NCBI RefSeq assembly: GCF_001854325.1
Contig: NZ_CP017754.1
Coordinates: 682,001-746,000 of the forward strand
DNA from: Cupriavidus malaysiensis
GTDB lineage: Bacteria; Pseudomonadota; Gammaproteobacteria; Burkholderiales; Burkholderiaceae
DNA length: 64,000 bases
Reading direction: 5' to 3'
The notes below the pieces were generated by a model. It was not told where the DNA came from. It searched no databases and worked only from the letters and a program-made list of their open reading frames with translations. Position 1 is the stretch's first letter, and every line of letters begins with the position of its first letter. Both the position numbers and the translations under genes were made by a program. Positions 29,004-36,467 of this stretch are shown piece by piece.

Positions 29004-29975
29004 TTACCATGGCCAAGCGACCTGGGTTCCCGTGCCCTTCGCAAGAGCGTGCTCATAGAGCAAGCGCGCGACGGTCAGGTCTTGCAGCGCCAGGCCGGTC
29101 ATGTCAAAGACAGTGATGTCGCTGGCGGAGCGCTCGAAGGGCGCCGTACCGGCCAGGAGGCCGCCGATTTCCGTACAGGGCAACTCCGGCGCCCACTGAC
29201 ACTCCCCGATGGTGCGGGCCTGCTCTTGGTCGTCGACGAAGATACGGGCACGTTGCAGCACGCCTTGCGGAAGCTCCCGCTTTCCTGCGGTGTCGGTACC
29301 CACGCAAGTGAGATGCGTGCCAGGCTGGACAGCTGCTGCGTCGAACAGCGCGCCACCACCGGGTGTGGCGGTAATGACCACGTCGCTATCGGCAACAGCT
29401 TCATTGCGGTCATGGGCAACGCTGATGGCGCAATGGTCACGAAATGCCATCTCGAATCGAGGTTCGGGCTCCCCCGAAATGCTCACGTAGCGGACGGTGC
29501 ATCGCCGGGGCAGCATGCTCAGCGCATACTTGAGCTGCACGGTCGCCTGTACCCCAGTGCCAAAGACGCAGATCCTGGTGCTGTCGGGCCGAGCCAGCTG
29601 TTGCAGGCCCAGCGCACCCGCCGCCCCGGTTCGGGCCGTGGTGATCGCATTGCCGTCCATGATGCAGAGCGGCCGGCCGGTGTACGGGTCGAACAATGCG
29701 ATTGTCGCTTGGTGCGGCTCGCCCCCCTTGGCCCGGTTGTTCGGCCAGAAGCCTGCGGCTTTGAAACCAAGCAAGTCCTGGCTCGCGACATCGCCAGACT
29801 TGATTCCAAAAACCCCCCTGGTGTGCAGTGTTTCGCGGACAACAGGGAAGACTCGCCCAGCACGCTGGCTGTGCAGGACAAAGGCTTCACGAACGGCGGC
29901 CAGGACTTGGTCCCCTTGAAGGGCGGGCTCGACGAAATCGCGGTCGAGGAGAAGGAGTTGGGCGTCTGCGGGCAT
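29004..29975 (-). CDS. ornithine cyclodeaminase/mu-crystallin family dehydrogenase
   Basis: A 323-residue NAD(P)-binding protein of the OCD family. The N-terminal dimer domain carries the substrate-binding Arg/Lys region (GVFGIKSGDV, LGFKAAGFWPNN). The Rossmann part has GTGVQATVQLKYAL (about residues 138-151), then DSDVVITATPG and TCVGTDTAGKREL. OCD-family members include lysine/ornithine cyclodeaminases, alanine dehydrogenase, DauB and the iminosuccinate reductase BhcD. Next to a hydroxyaspartate-dehydratase-like gene, BhcD-like iminosuccinate reduction to aspartate fits best (inference). A TTG start 15 codons upstream is possible. First gene after a strong promoter. Confidence 0.85.
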   Translation of the reverse strand: MPADAQLLLLDRDFVEPALQGDQVLAAVREAFVLHSQRAGRVFPVVRETLHTRGVFGIKSGDVASQDLLGFKAAGFWPNNRAKGGEPHQATIALFDPYTGRPLCIMDGNAITTARTGAAGALGLQQLARPDSTRICVFGTGVQATVQLKYALSMLPRRCTVRYVSISGEPEPRFEMAFRDHCAISVAHDRNEAVADSDVVITATPGGGALFDAAAVQPGTHLTCVGTDTAGKRELPQGVLQRARIFVDDQEQARTIGECQWAPELPCTEIGGLLAGTAPFERSASDITVFDMTGLALQDLTVARLLYEHALAKGTGTQVAWPW

Positions 29976-30076
29976 TGGATTGGACGAGCGGGTGGGCAAC
30001 AGGGCGTTGGCATGCCTCAATGCAGGTCCGACCTGGGCGACTTGCCGGCGCCGGGAGTGCTGCGCCTGATGTGTAA

Positions 30077-30105
30077 ATTATGTCTATAGTTGGATAAAAC
30101 GTCAA
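30077..30105 (-). promoter_or_regulatory. sigma-70 promoter for the OCD-dehydratase-YbaK-HAD operon
   Basis: On the minus strand TTGACG (30105-30100) and CATAAT (30082-30077) are separated by exactly 17 bp, in an AT-rich patch unlike the surroundings. RNA would start near 30070, giving a leader of about 95 nt before the ATG at 29975. The element lies between the symporter gene stop and the OCD gene, so the downstream four genes can be transcribed separately from the symporter. Confidence 0.7.
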
Positions 30106-30170
30106 ATATCAAGGTCATCACGCGCATGTGCGCGCGATGACGCATTCGCATGCGGGTCGCGTGCGCTGCC

Positions 30171-31478
30171 TTAGCTGGAAACCGCGACCGTATCGGTGTG
30201 CTCCCCAACCGATGCCATCGTCAGTTCTTCTTCCTCCGGCGCTCCGGCAGCTGAGAGTTCGCCTTCCCACTTCGCCACCACGGCGGTGGCGATGCTGTTG
30301 CCCAACACGTTGGTCGCGGTGCGCCCCATATCGAGGATCTGGTCGATACCCATCACCAGCAGCAGGCCCGCCTCCGGCAGACCGAACATCGGCAGAATGG
30401 CAGCAACCACGACGAGCGAGCCACGCGGAACTGCTGCCATCCCCTTGCTGCTGATCATCAGGATCAGCAGCATCGTGATCTGGGTACCGATGGGCATATG
30501 AACGCCAAACGCCTGGGCGATAAAGACGGCGGCGAAGGCCTGGTAGACCATTGACCCATCGAGGTTGAACGAGTAGCCCAGCGGCAGCACGAAACCAACC
30601 AGGCGCTTACGCACGCCAAAGCGCTGGAGCACTTCCGTGAGCTTCGGATAGGCAGCCTCACTACTGGCCGTCGAGAACGCAATCATCATCGGATCGCGAA
30701 TGCTCTTGAGCAGCTCGTTCATACGGGAGCGCAAGACCGCACGACCAGCGCAGTACAGCGCAGTCCAGAGAGCGAACAGCGCGACGTAGAACCAACCGAT
30801 CAGCTTTCCATACGTGAAGATGATGCCCGGGCCCTGCACGGTAACCGCGCCTGCAATGGCGGAGAAGATTCCGAAAGGCGCGAAAGCCATCACTGCATTG
30901 GTAGCGCGCAGCATGACTTCCATGACGCCATCAATCGTGCGCTTCAGGAATTCTCCGGCCGGGCCAGGCACTTTGCCCAATGCAATGCCGAAGAACAGCG
31001 AGAAGATCAGAATCTGCATGATCTGATTTGTCGCCATCGCCTCAGCAATGCTGCTCGGGAACAAATGGATCAAGAAGTCCTTGACGTTCAGCGCGCTCGT
31101 CTTGAGGTGGGTCGCCGCGTCAGCCGCTGGCAGCGGCATGTTCAGATGAGCGCCTGGCTGCGCCAGGTTGACGAATACCAGGCCGATGCCAAGAGACATC
31201 AGCGACGCGGCGATGAACCAAGCGAGCGCCTTCGTGCCGATGCGGCCGATGGATCTGCTTCCATCCATGCTCGAAATGCCGGAGACGAGCGTGGCAAAGA
31301 CCAAGGGTGCAATGATCATCTTGACCATCTTCAGGAAGATGGTTGTCACCACACCGAAGTGAGAGGCGATGGCCTGGGCGGCTGCCTCGTCGACTGCGTA
31401 TCGGTTGCAGGCGAAGCCAACGGCTACACCCAGGACCATGCTGAGGAGAATCCAGTGGGCAAGCTTCCACTTCTTCAT
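30171..31478 (-). CDS. dicarboxylate/amino acid:cation symporter (DAACS, DctA/GltP type)
   Basis: A 435-residue inner-membrane carrier with eight helices and two re-entrant loops. Family motifs are FLKMVKMIIAPLVFATLVSG in helix 3, the serine-rich loop AFSTASSEAAYPK in HP1, GYSFNLDGSM in TM7, and ILDMGRTATNVLGN in TM8. These residues bind acidic substrates with sodium or protons. The TM8 motif DxxRTxxNV has the Arg that in GltP/DctA homologues contacts a side-chain or second carboxylate. Uptake of aspartate-like or C4-dicarboxylate compounds is expected. It follows a small exported-protein gene by 24 nt. Confidence 0.93.
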   Translation of the reverse strand: MKKWKLAHWILLSMVLGVAVGFACNRYAVDEAAAQAIASHFGVVTTIFLKMVKMIIAPLVFATLVSGISSMDGSRSIGRIGTKALAWFIAASLMSLGIGLVFVNLAQPGAHLNMPLPAADAATHLKTSALNVKDFLIHLFPSSIAEAMATNQIMQILIFSLFFGIALGKVPGPAGEFLKRTIDGVMEVMLRATNAVMAFAPFGIFSAIAGAVTVQGPGIIFTYGKLIGWFYVALFALWTALYCAGRAVLRSRMNELLKSIRDPMMIAFSTASSEAAYPKLTEVLQRFGVRKRLVGFVLPLGYSFNLDGSMVYQAFAAVFIAQAFGVHMPIGTQITMLLILMISSKGMAAVPRGSLVVVAAILPMFGLPEAGLLLVMGIDQILDMGRTATNVLGNSIATAVVAKWEGELSAAGAPEEEELTMASVGEHTDTVAVSS

Positions 31479-31502
31479 GATGTCACTTCCTTTTCGATAA
31501 GG

Positions 31503-31739
31503 TCACGCAGCAGGTGCCAGGGCAACGGCCTCGATTGCTACGGCGCAGCCGCAGAGATCGAGGCCGTCTGCGCTATTCGTGCCGCCCGGGCGCATCGAGC
31601 CCACCGGGATCCTCGGCTTTTGCCGGGTCCTGGGTTGCTGCGCATCAGCGGCCACTGCGCAGTGGCCGAAGGGCAGCGCAAGGAGCGCCGCGCATTGGCC
31701 CTGCAGCAGCATCGACTGGCGCCTGTTCTCCACTTTCAT
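31503..31739 (-). CDS. small exported protein of unknown function
   Basis: A 78-residue reading frame with a good start signal (AGGAG, seven bases before ATG at 31739). The N terminus MKVENRRQSMLLQGQCAALL plus LPFGHCAVAADA looks like a signal peptide of about 34 residues. The remainder is short, with Pro, Arg and Gly residues, and has no recognisable domain. It is the first gene of the symporter transcript and may be a remnant of a longer secreted protein or a true small protein. Confidence 0.5.
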   Translation of the reverse strand: MKVENRRQSMLLQGQCAALLALPFGHCAVAADAQQPRTRQKPRIPVGSMRPGGTNSADGLDLCGCAVAIEAVALAPAA

Positions 31740-31817
31740 CCTGTGTCTCCTCATTGGGGTGTCTTCGCATCACACGCCACACGGTCGCGTTCCGCAGTGG
31801 GCCCTGCTTGAATCGGA

Positions 31818-31847
31818 CTAATTATCTATTATTAGATTTTTTGTAAA
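31818..31847 (-). promoter_or_regulatory. promoter and palindrome in the regulator/symporter intergenic region
   Basis: On the minus strand TTTACA (31847-31842) and TAATTA (31824-31819) lie 17 bp apart, giving a leader of about 73 nt for the small exported protein gene. The inverted repeat CTAAT-N8-ATTAG (31818-31835) overlaps this promoter and sits in the gap before the divergent DauR-like regulator, so it is a candidate operator. The patch is strikingly AT-rich. Confidence 0.5.
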
Positions 31848-31924
31848 ATAAGGGATTGCACGAGGAGACACGAAGGGGGCGAATGCCCTATACAATGCGA
31901 CTAAACTTAGATAGAGAGTCCAGA

Positions 31925-32557
31925 ATGACCAGAGGACGACTTACCAGCGAACAGCAGGCGATTCTTGAGCAGGTCAAGCAGATCGCAGCGGCACTCGGCG
32001 AGACGCTGGCACCATTCACAGAGGTTGTGGTCCACGACCTTCGCTCGCCGAAGCACGCGATTCTCGCCATCCATAACAACCTCTCCGGACGCAATGTGGG
32101 CGACCCCGCGACGGAGCTCGGCCTGGCTCGGATTGCCGACGACGACTACCCGCAGGTTCTGGCGAACTATGCGAACCGCTTCAGTGATGGGCGCCAGGCA
32201 AAGAGCACCTCGATCGGCATCAAAGACTCGGATGGCCACTACTTTGCCGCTCTTTGCTTGAATGTCGACGTGACGCTGTTCCGCAGCATCTCGACCATGC
32301 TGGACCAGTTCTCGGTCTCCAAGGGCAGCGCGGTGAAGGAGTCGTTGGATCCATCCACAGCCGACTCGCTTCGCGAGCGAATCGACCGGTTTGCGGTCGG
32401 CTTGGCAACTACGCCGCAGGCGCTCCGTACTGACCAGCGGAAGGCCCTGATGCAAGCGCTCAAGGAAGAGGGATACCTCGATCTGCGGCGGTCGATGGAG
32501 ACGGTCGCGCAACACCTGGGGGTATCGCGCGCCACCGTCTACAACGACGCCCGATAG
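31925..32557 (+). CDS. DauR/YheO-type PAS and helix-turn-helix transcriptional regulator
   Basis: A 210-residue protein. The N-terminal YheO-like PAS domain covers about residues 10-125 (FTEVVVHDLRSPKHAILAIHN, then YFAALCLNVDVT). The C-terminal helix-turn-helix is MQALKEEGYLDLRRSMETVA followed by HLGVSRATVYNDAR. The closest named member is DauR, regulator of D-arginine catabolism in Pseudomonas, whose target operon also contains an OCD-family gene. GAGAG lies 7 nt before the ATG; an earlier in-frame ATG at 31883 is less likely. It probably controls the divergent symporter/dehydratase genes through a bound amino acid. Confidence 0.87.
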   Translation: MTRGRLTSEQQAILEQVKQIAAALGETLAPFTEVVVHDLRSPKHAILAIHNNLSGRNVGDPATELGLARIADDDYPQVLANYANRFSDGRQAKSTSIGIKDSDGHYFAALCLNVDVTLFRSISTMLDQFSVSKGSAVKESLDPSTADSLRERIDRFAVGLATTPQALRTDQRKALMQALKEEGYLDLRRSMETVAQHLGVSRATVYNDAR

Positions 32558-32827
32558 CGGCGGATGCGGCGGATGCGGCGGATGCCGCGCGAGGCGGCGT
32601 CCGCTCTACAGACTTGTCCGTCGCCAGAAGCCTTGGCCCGGCGTTGCGTTCCGCGGTCCCGGACCATGGCCATCCGGCCCGCGTCCACGATCCCACGCAT
32701 TGACGTACAGGGCGCAGCAGCGTCGCCGGGCAGGTTTGGGCCGGGCGGCAACTGATCTGGTTTCACGATTTGGCCTGCATCCGCCAGTTCCCGGCGATGT
32801 CGCGACAACAAGGAGCATGTCGCAATA
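32558..32827. repeat. right edge of the post-glmS island with TTGCGACA-type repeats
   Basis: No gene is seen. A 9-bp unit (GCGGATGCG type) is repeated about three times at 32558-32585. Near the end, the palindrome TGTCGCGACA (32798-32807) and TGTCGCAATA (32818-32827) occur. The latter read on the minus strand is TATTGCGACA, matching TGTTGCGACA at 26562 in 9 of 10 positions in inverted orientation. These would be the outer ends of an element covering 26562-32827. Five bases outside each end (TCAGT and GGTAA) do not match, so no target duplication is visible. Confidence 0.35.
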
Positions 32828-32870
32828 GGTAATTGAGGTTGCCGGCGCCGCCCCGGTGCGGCTTCCCCGA

Positions 32871-32907
32871 CCCCCGCATCCTGCCGGATGCGGGGGTTTG
32901 TTTTTTT
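32871..32907 (+). terminator. strong intrinsic terminator
   Basis: Perfect 11-bp stem CCCCCGCATCC / GGATGCGGGGG with loop TGCC, followed by TTTGTTTTTTT. This is the best intrinsic terminator in the window. The nearest plus-strand gene ends 314 bases upstream (the DauR-like regulator). It may end that transcript or a short RNA starting in the gap, or be the original terminator of glmS displaced by the island. Confidence 0.85.
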
Positions 32908-32969
32908 GCGGGCCGGATCATGGTGGCATCCTGCCGCCCCCCTTGAACCACTGTGCCGATATGTCGACT

Positions 32970-33006
32970 TTGTAAGTTCTTGTACATGAGAATGTTAACC
33001 ATTATC
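32970..33006 (+). promoter_or_regulatory. Fur-controlled promoter of the heme-uptake operon
   Basis: TTGTAA (32970-32975) and TGTTAA (32993-32998) are 17 bp apart. The -10 is covered by GAGAATGTTAACCATTATC (32988-33006), which matches the 19-base Fur consensus GATAATGATAATCATTATC at 16 positions. Further AT-rich Fur-like half sites (CATTTGCATTC) continue to 33016. Iron-replete Fur would block this promoter directly. Confidence 0.85.
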
Positions 33007-33041
33007 ATTTGCATTCTTATTTGTAATCAGGAACTGGCATC

Positions 33042-35042
33042 GTGCCGCAGGACCCGCTCTTCCTTCCCCGCCGTACGCTTCCCCTTGTCGTGGGTGCGCT
33101 CTTCAGCGCATGGGGTGTCCCGGGCGCCGCGCTGGCGCAGGAGGGCGAGTCGCTGCCCACCATCGTGGTGACCGGCACGCGCTCGGAAAAACCGGTGGAC
33201 GAGACGCCGGTGCGCACCGAGGTGGTGACCCGGCAGGAAATCGAGCGCACCCATGCGCGCACGCTCAAGGATGCGCTGGAGAACGTGCCCGGCCTGCAAT
33301 TGCGCGAGATCCATGGCAAGTCGGGCTACGAGGTCAGCCTGCAGGGCATGACCAGCGACCAGGTGCTGGTGCTGATCGACGGTTTGCCGATCACCGCCAG
33401 CACCGGCTCCACCGTGGACGTCTCGCAGTACCTGCTGACCGAAGTCGACCGCATCGAGGTGGTCAAGGGCGCCAGCTCCGCCCAGTACGGCAGTTCGGCC
33501 ATGGGCGGTGTGATCAACGTCATCACCCGGCCGATCGCGCGCGGCTTCTCCGGCGCGGCGTCGGCCGATGCCGGCAGCTACGGCGCGCAGAACGCCAGCG
33601 GCACGCCGGGAGCGCTGCACGGCAATGCCCGCGTCGAGGGCGGCGGCGAACACTGGCGCGCGCGCCTCGCCGCCGATGCCCTCGACAACAAAGGCTTTGC
33701 GGTCGACCCGGACGGCTGGACCCGGCACGGCGACGCGGTGCGCCGCCAGCAGTACGCCGGCCGCCTGGAATGGCTGCCGGGCGCGGCGGGCAGCCTGTGG
33801 CTCGACGCCAGCGCCTATCGCGAGAACGACGAACAGCGCTACCGTTACTACGCGCCGCCGCGCTACGTGCCGCAGAGCAAGAGCGAGGATATCTCGCGCA
33901 AGCGCTTCGCCGCCGGCGCGCAGTGGCGTTTCGGCAACGGCGTGCAGGCGCGCGCGGCCGGCATGACCGAGGGCTACGACAGCACCACGCAGGAATACTC
34001 GAACGACTACCGCACCGCGACCCGTGCCTCGTCGCAGCGCACCGATCACCTGTCCCTGCAGTTCGACATGCCGGCATGGCGTTCGCAGCTCTGGCAGTTC
34101 GGCGGCGACCTGCACCGCGAGCGCCTGGAACAGACCGCCAACAACATCTCCGAGCTGCGCGGCAAGGCCGAGCGCAGCAGCGCCGAGCTGTACGCGCAGA
34201 ACGACATCTTCTTCAACGACACCTGGGAGATGGTGGTGGGCCTGCGCGGCCAGCGCGACTCGGACTTCGGCAGCCACTTCGCGCCCAAGGTGGGCGTGCG
34301 CGCCAACCTGCTTGACGGCCCGGCCTGGAAGGGCGTGCTGCGCGCCAACTTCGGCCAGGGCTACCGCGTGCCCAACCTGAAGGAGCGCCACTACCTGTTC
34401 GACCACAGCTCGCTCGGCTACATCGTGCTCGGCAACCCGGACCTGAAGCCGGAATCGTCCAACAGCTTCCAGTTCGGCGGCGCGCTGAGCTGGCAGGACC
34501 GCCTGACCCTCGACGCGAACCTCTTCTACAACCGCGTGACCGATCTGATCCAGACCGACATGAGCCACTTCACGGTCGTCAACGGGATCGCCGTCTACAC
34601 CTACCGCAACGTGGCGCGGGCCAGGACACAGGGCCTGGAGACCTCGCTGCGCTGGCGCGCTACCAGCCGGCTCGACCTGACCGGGGCCTATACCTTCACC
34701 GATGCCGAGGACCTCGATACCGGCACCGAGCTGACCCGCCGCGCGCGCCACATGGCACGCCTCGGCGCCAACTGGCGCTTGCTGGCGGGCACCGAGCTGT
34801 CCTTGCGCGGCCGCTACCAGAGCAGCGAGCTGGTCGACTCGGGCTCGGGCGCCCGCTCGCCGGGCTGGACCACCGTCGACGTGGCGCTGAACCAGAAACT
34901 CGGCCGCGGCGTCACCGCCTTCGTCGGCGTCAACAACCTGTTCAACCGGCAGCGCGACTTCTCCAACGCCAACGACTTCGGGCCGGTCGCGGGCCGCTTC
35001 GTCTATCTCGGCGCGCGCTTCAGCGTCGACGCCGCGAAGTAG
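33042..35042 (+). CDS. TonB-dependent outer-membrane receptor (heme type)
   Basis: A 666-residue receptor starting at GTG. A signal peptide ends near residue 33 (ALAQ). A TonB box-like segment IVVTGTRS is followed by a plug domain (VLIDGLPI, VEVVKG-type motif IEVVKGASSAQYGSSAMGGVINVIT) and a 22-strand barrel ending in VYLGARFSVDAAK. The extracellular stretch YRVPNLKERHY...GNPDLKPE corresponds to the FRAP/NPNL region of heme receptors. It is first in the operon with HmuY-like and hmuSTUV genes behind a Fur box, so heme or heme-protein is the likely ligand. Confidence 0.92.
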   Translation: MPQDPLFLPRRTLPLVVGALFSAWGVPGAALAQEGESLPTIVVTGTRSEKPVDETPVRTEVVTRQEIERTHARTLKDALENVPGLQLREIHGKSGYEVSLQGMTSDQVLVLIDGLPITASTGSTVDVSQYLLTEVDRIEVVKGASSAQYGSSAMGGVINVITRPIARGFSGAASADAGSYGAQNASGTPGALHGNARVEGGGEHWRARLAADALDNKGFAVDPDGWTRHGDAVRRQQYAGRLEWLPGAAGSLWLDASAYRENDEQRYRYYAPPRYVPQSKSEDISRKRFAAGAQWRFGNGVQARAAGMTEGYDSTTQEYSNDYRTATRASSQRTDHLSLQFDMPAWRSQLWQFGGDLHRERLEQTANNISELRGKAERSSAELYAQNDIFFNDTWEMVVGLRGQRDSDFGSHFAPKVGVRANLLDGPAWKGVLRANFGQGYRVPNLKERHYLFDHSSLGYIVLGNPDLKPESSNSFQFGGALSWQDRLTLDANLFYNRVTDLIQTDMSHFTVVNGIAVYTYRNVARARTQGLETSLRWRATSRLDLTGAYTFTDAEDLDTGTELTRRARHMARLGANWRLLAGTELSLRGRYQSSELVDSGSGARSPGWTTVDVALNQKLGRGVTAFVGVNNLFNRQRDFSNANDFGPVAGRFVYLGARFSVDAAK

Positions 35043-35095
35043 GCGCGCCGCGCGGCGCGCCGCCTATCCCAAACCACAACACAGGGGAGCATCAA

Positions 35096-36403
35096 GTGGA
35101 AGGAAAGAAGGGATTCACATCGGCACTCGGCGTGTCCATGCTGGCACTGGTGCTGGCGGCCTGCGGCGGTGGCGGAGATGGTGCCGATGGTGGCGGCAGC
35201 GCCATCGGCGGAGCGTCCGGCGGCAGCGGACAGTCGGGTGGCAGCGCCGCCACCAACGGCTTCACCCAGTCGGCCACGTGGACGTTCACGCTGCCTGCCT
35301 CGGGCAGCGCGGTCTGCTATGACTTCAACGCCAAGGCCGAGGTCGCCGGCTGCACCGGCAGCGCCTGGGACCTGAAGGTCAAGTCGGCCAACCGCTCGGC
35401 CACGCTGTGGACCAACAGCGGCAGCAGCGGCAGCGGCGCCGGCGGTGCTTTCGGTGGTCCGTTCGACCATGGCTGGGCCGAACTGCTGGCCTGGAAGAAC
35501 GCCACCACCGACCCCGTCAGCGGCACCATCCCGGCCACGCTGTTCTTCAAGGACGCGGCCAGCGGCGTGTTCGCCGGCACCAACGACATCGGCTCGGCGG
35601 TCTTCGAGTACGGCGTGGGCGGCAGCAGCGACCACCTGCTGTACCCGAACTACCGCACCATCCTGATCACCGCCGACAGCAGCAAGGCCGACCCGGTCGG
35701 CACCGCCGCGGCCCCGGTGTTCGCGCTGCAGGTCACCGGCTACTACGGCGGCGCCGGCGGTACCACCTCGGGCAACCCGTCGTTCCGCTGGGTCGACCGC
35801 AGCGCGCCCGCCACGGTGCGCACCGCCACCGTCAACGCCGCCGCCGACTGGGTCTACTACGACCTGTCGGCCGGCGCCGTCACCACCGCCAGCGGCAACT
35901 GGCACATCGCCTTCAACCGCTACAACATCAAGCTCAACGGCGGCGAATCCGGCAGCGGCAAGGTGGCCGGCTTCCTCGCCAAGACCCCGGCCGGCTTCTA
36001 CGACGGCAGCGGCAAGCCGGTGGCGGCCAGGTTCACCGATGCGTCCAACCTCGCCGCCACGCAGTCGGACCTGAGCGCGGCCGACCTGGCGCTGCCCGCC
36101 GACCAGACCAAGTGGGTCAAGGACGGCACCGCGTCGCGGCTGAACCCGGCCTACACCGGCACCTATCCGAATCCGATGAACTTCGGCTGGTACACCTACT
36201 ACCCGAGCGCCACCGCCGCCGCAGCCGCCGGCTTGCCCGCCGTGGCGCACCTGCTCAAGGCCAATCCCGGGAACGCCAGCCTGCTGCGCGGCGGCGAGGG
36301 TTCGACCTATGCGCGCTTCCACGTGACCAGGATCGCGTACGCGGACCCGAACGACTACAACAGCGCCCAGACCTGGACCATCGAATTCGACATCCAGCCC
36401 TGA
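35096..36403 (+). CDS. HmuY-like heme-binding lipoprotein
   Basis: A 435-residue lipoprotein starting at GTG with AGGGGAG ahead. The lipobox LAAC (Cys23) is followed by a Gly/Ser-rich linker to about residue 60. The mature part has HmuY-family features: repeated WTFTLPASGSAVCYDFNAKAE-like beta structure, a duplicated WVYYDLSAGAV / SGNWHIAFNRYNIKLNGG segment, and the C-terminal YARFHVTRIAY...WTIEFDIQP. In Porphyromonas, HmuY captures heme and passes it to the TonB receptor HmuR. Lying between receptor and hmuS supports the same role on the cell surface. Confidence 0.85.
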   Translation: MEGKKGFTSALGVSMLALVLAACGGGGDGADGGGSAIGGASGGSGQSGGSAATNGFTQSATWTFTLPASGSAVCYDFNAKAEVAGCTGSAWDLKVKSANRSATLWTNSGSSGSGAGGAFGGPFDHGWAELLAWKNATTDPVSGTIPATLFFKDAASGVFAGTNDIGSAVFEYGVGGSSDHLLYPNYRTILITADSSKADPVGTAAAPVFALQVTGYYGGAGGTTSGNPSFRWVDRSAPATVRTATVNAAADWVYYDLSAGAVTTASGNWHIAFNRYNIKLNGGESGSGKVAGFLAKTPAGFYDGSGKPVAARFTDASNLAATQSDLSAADLALPADQTKWVKDGTASRLNPAYTGTYPNPMNFGWYTYYPSATAAAAAGLPAVAHLLKANPGNASLLRGGEGSTYARFHVTRIAYADPNDYNSAQTWTIEFDIQP

Positions 36404-36467
36404 CGCGGCCTTCCGTTCCTCCCGGCCGCGGCGCCACCGTCGGGGGCGGGACCTTGAGCAGACAGAT

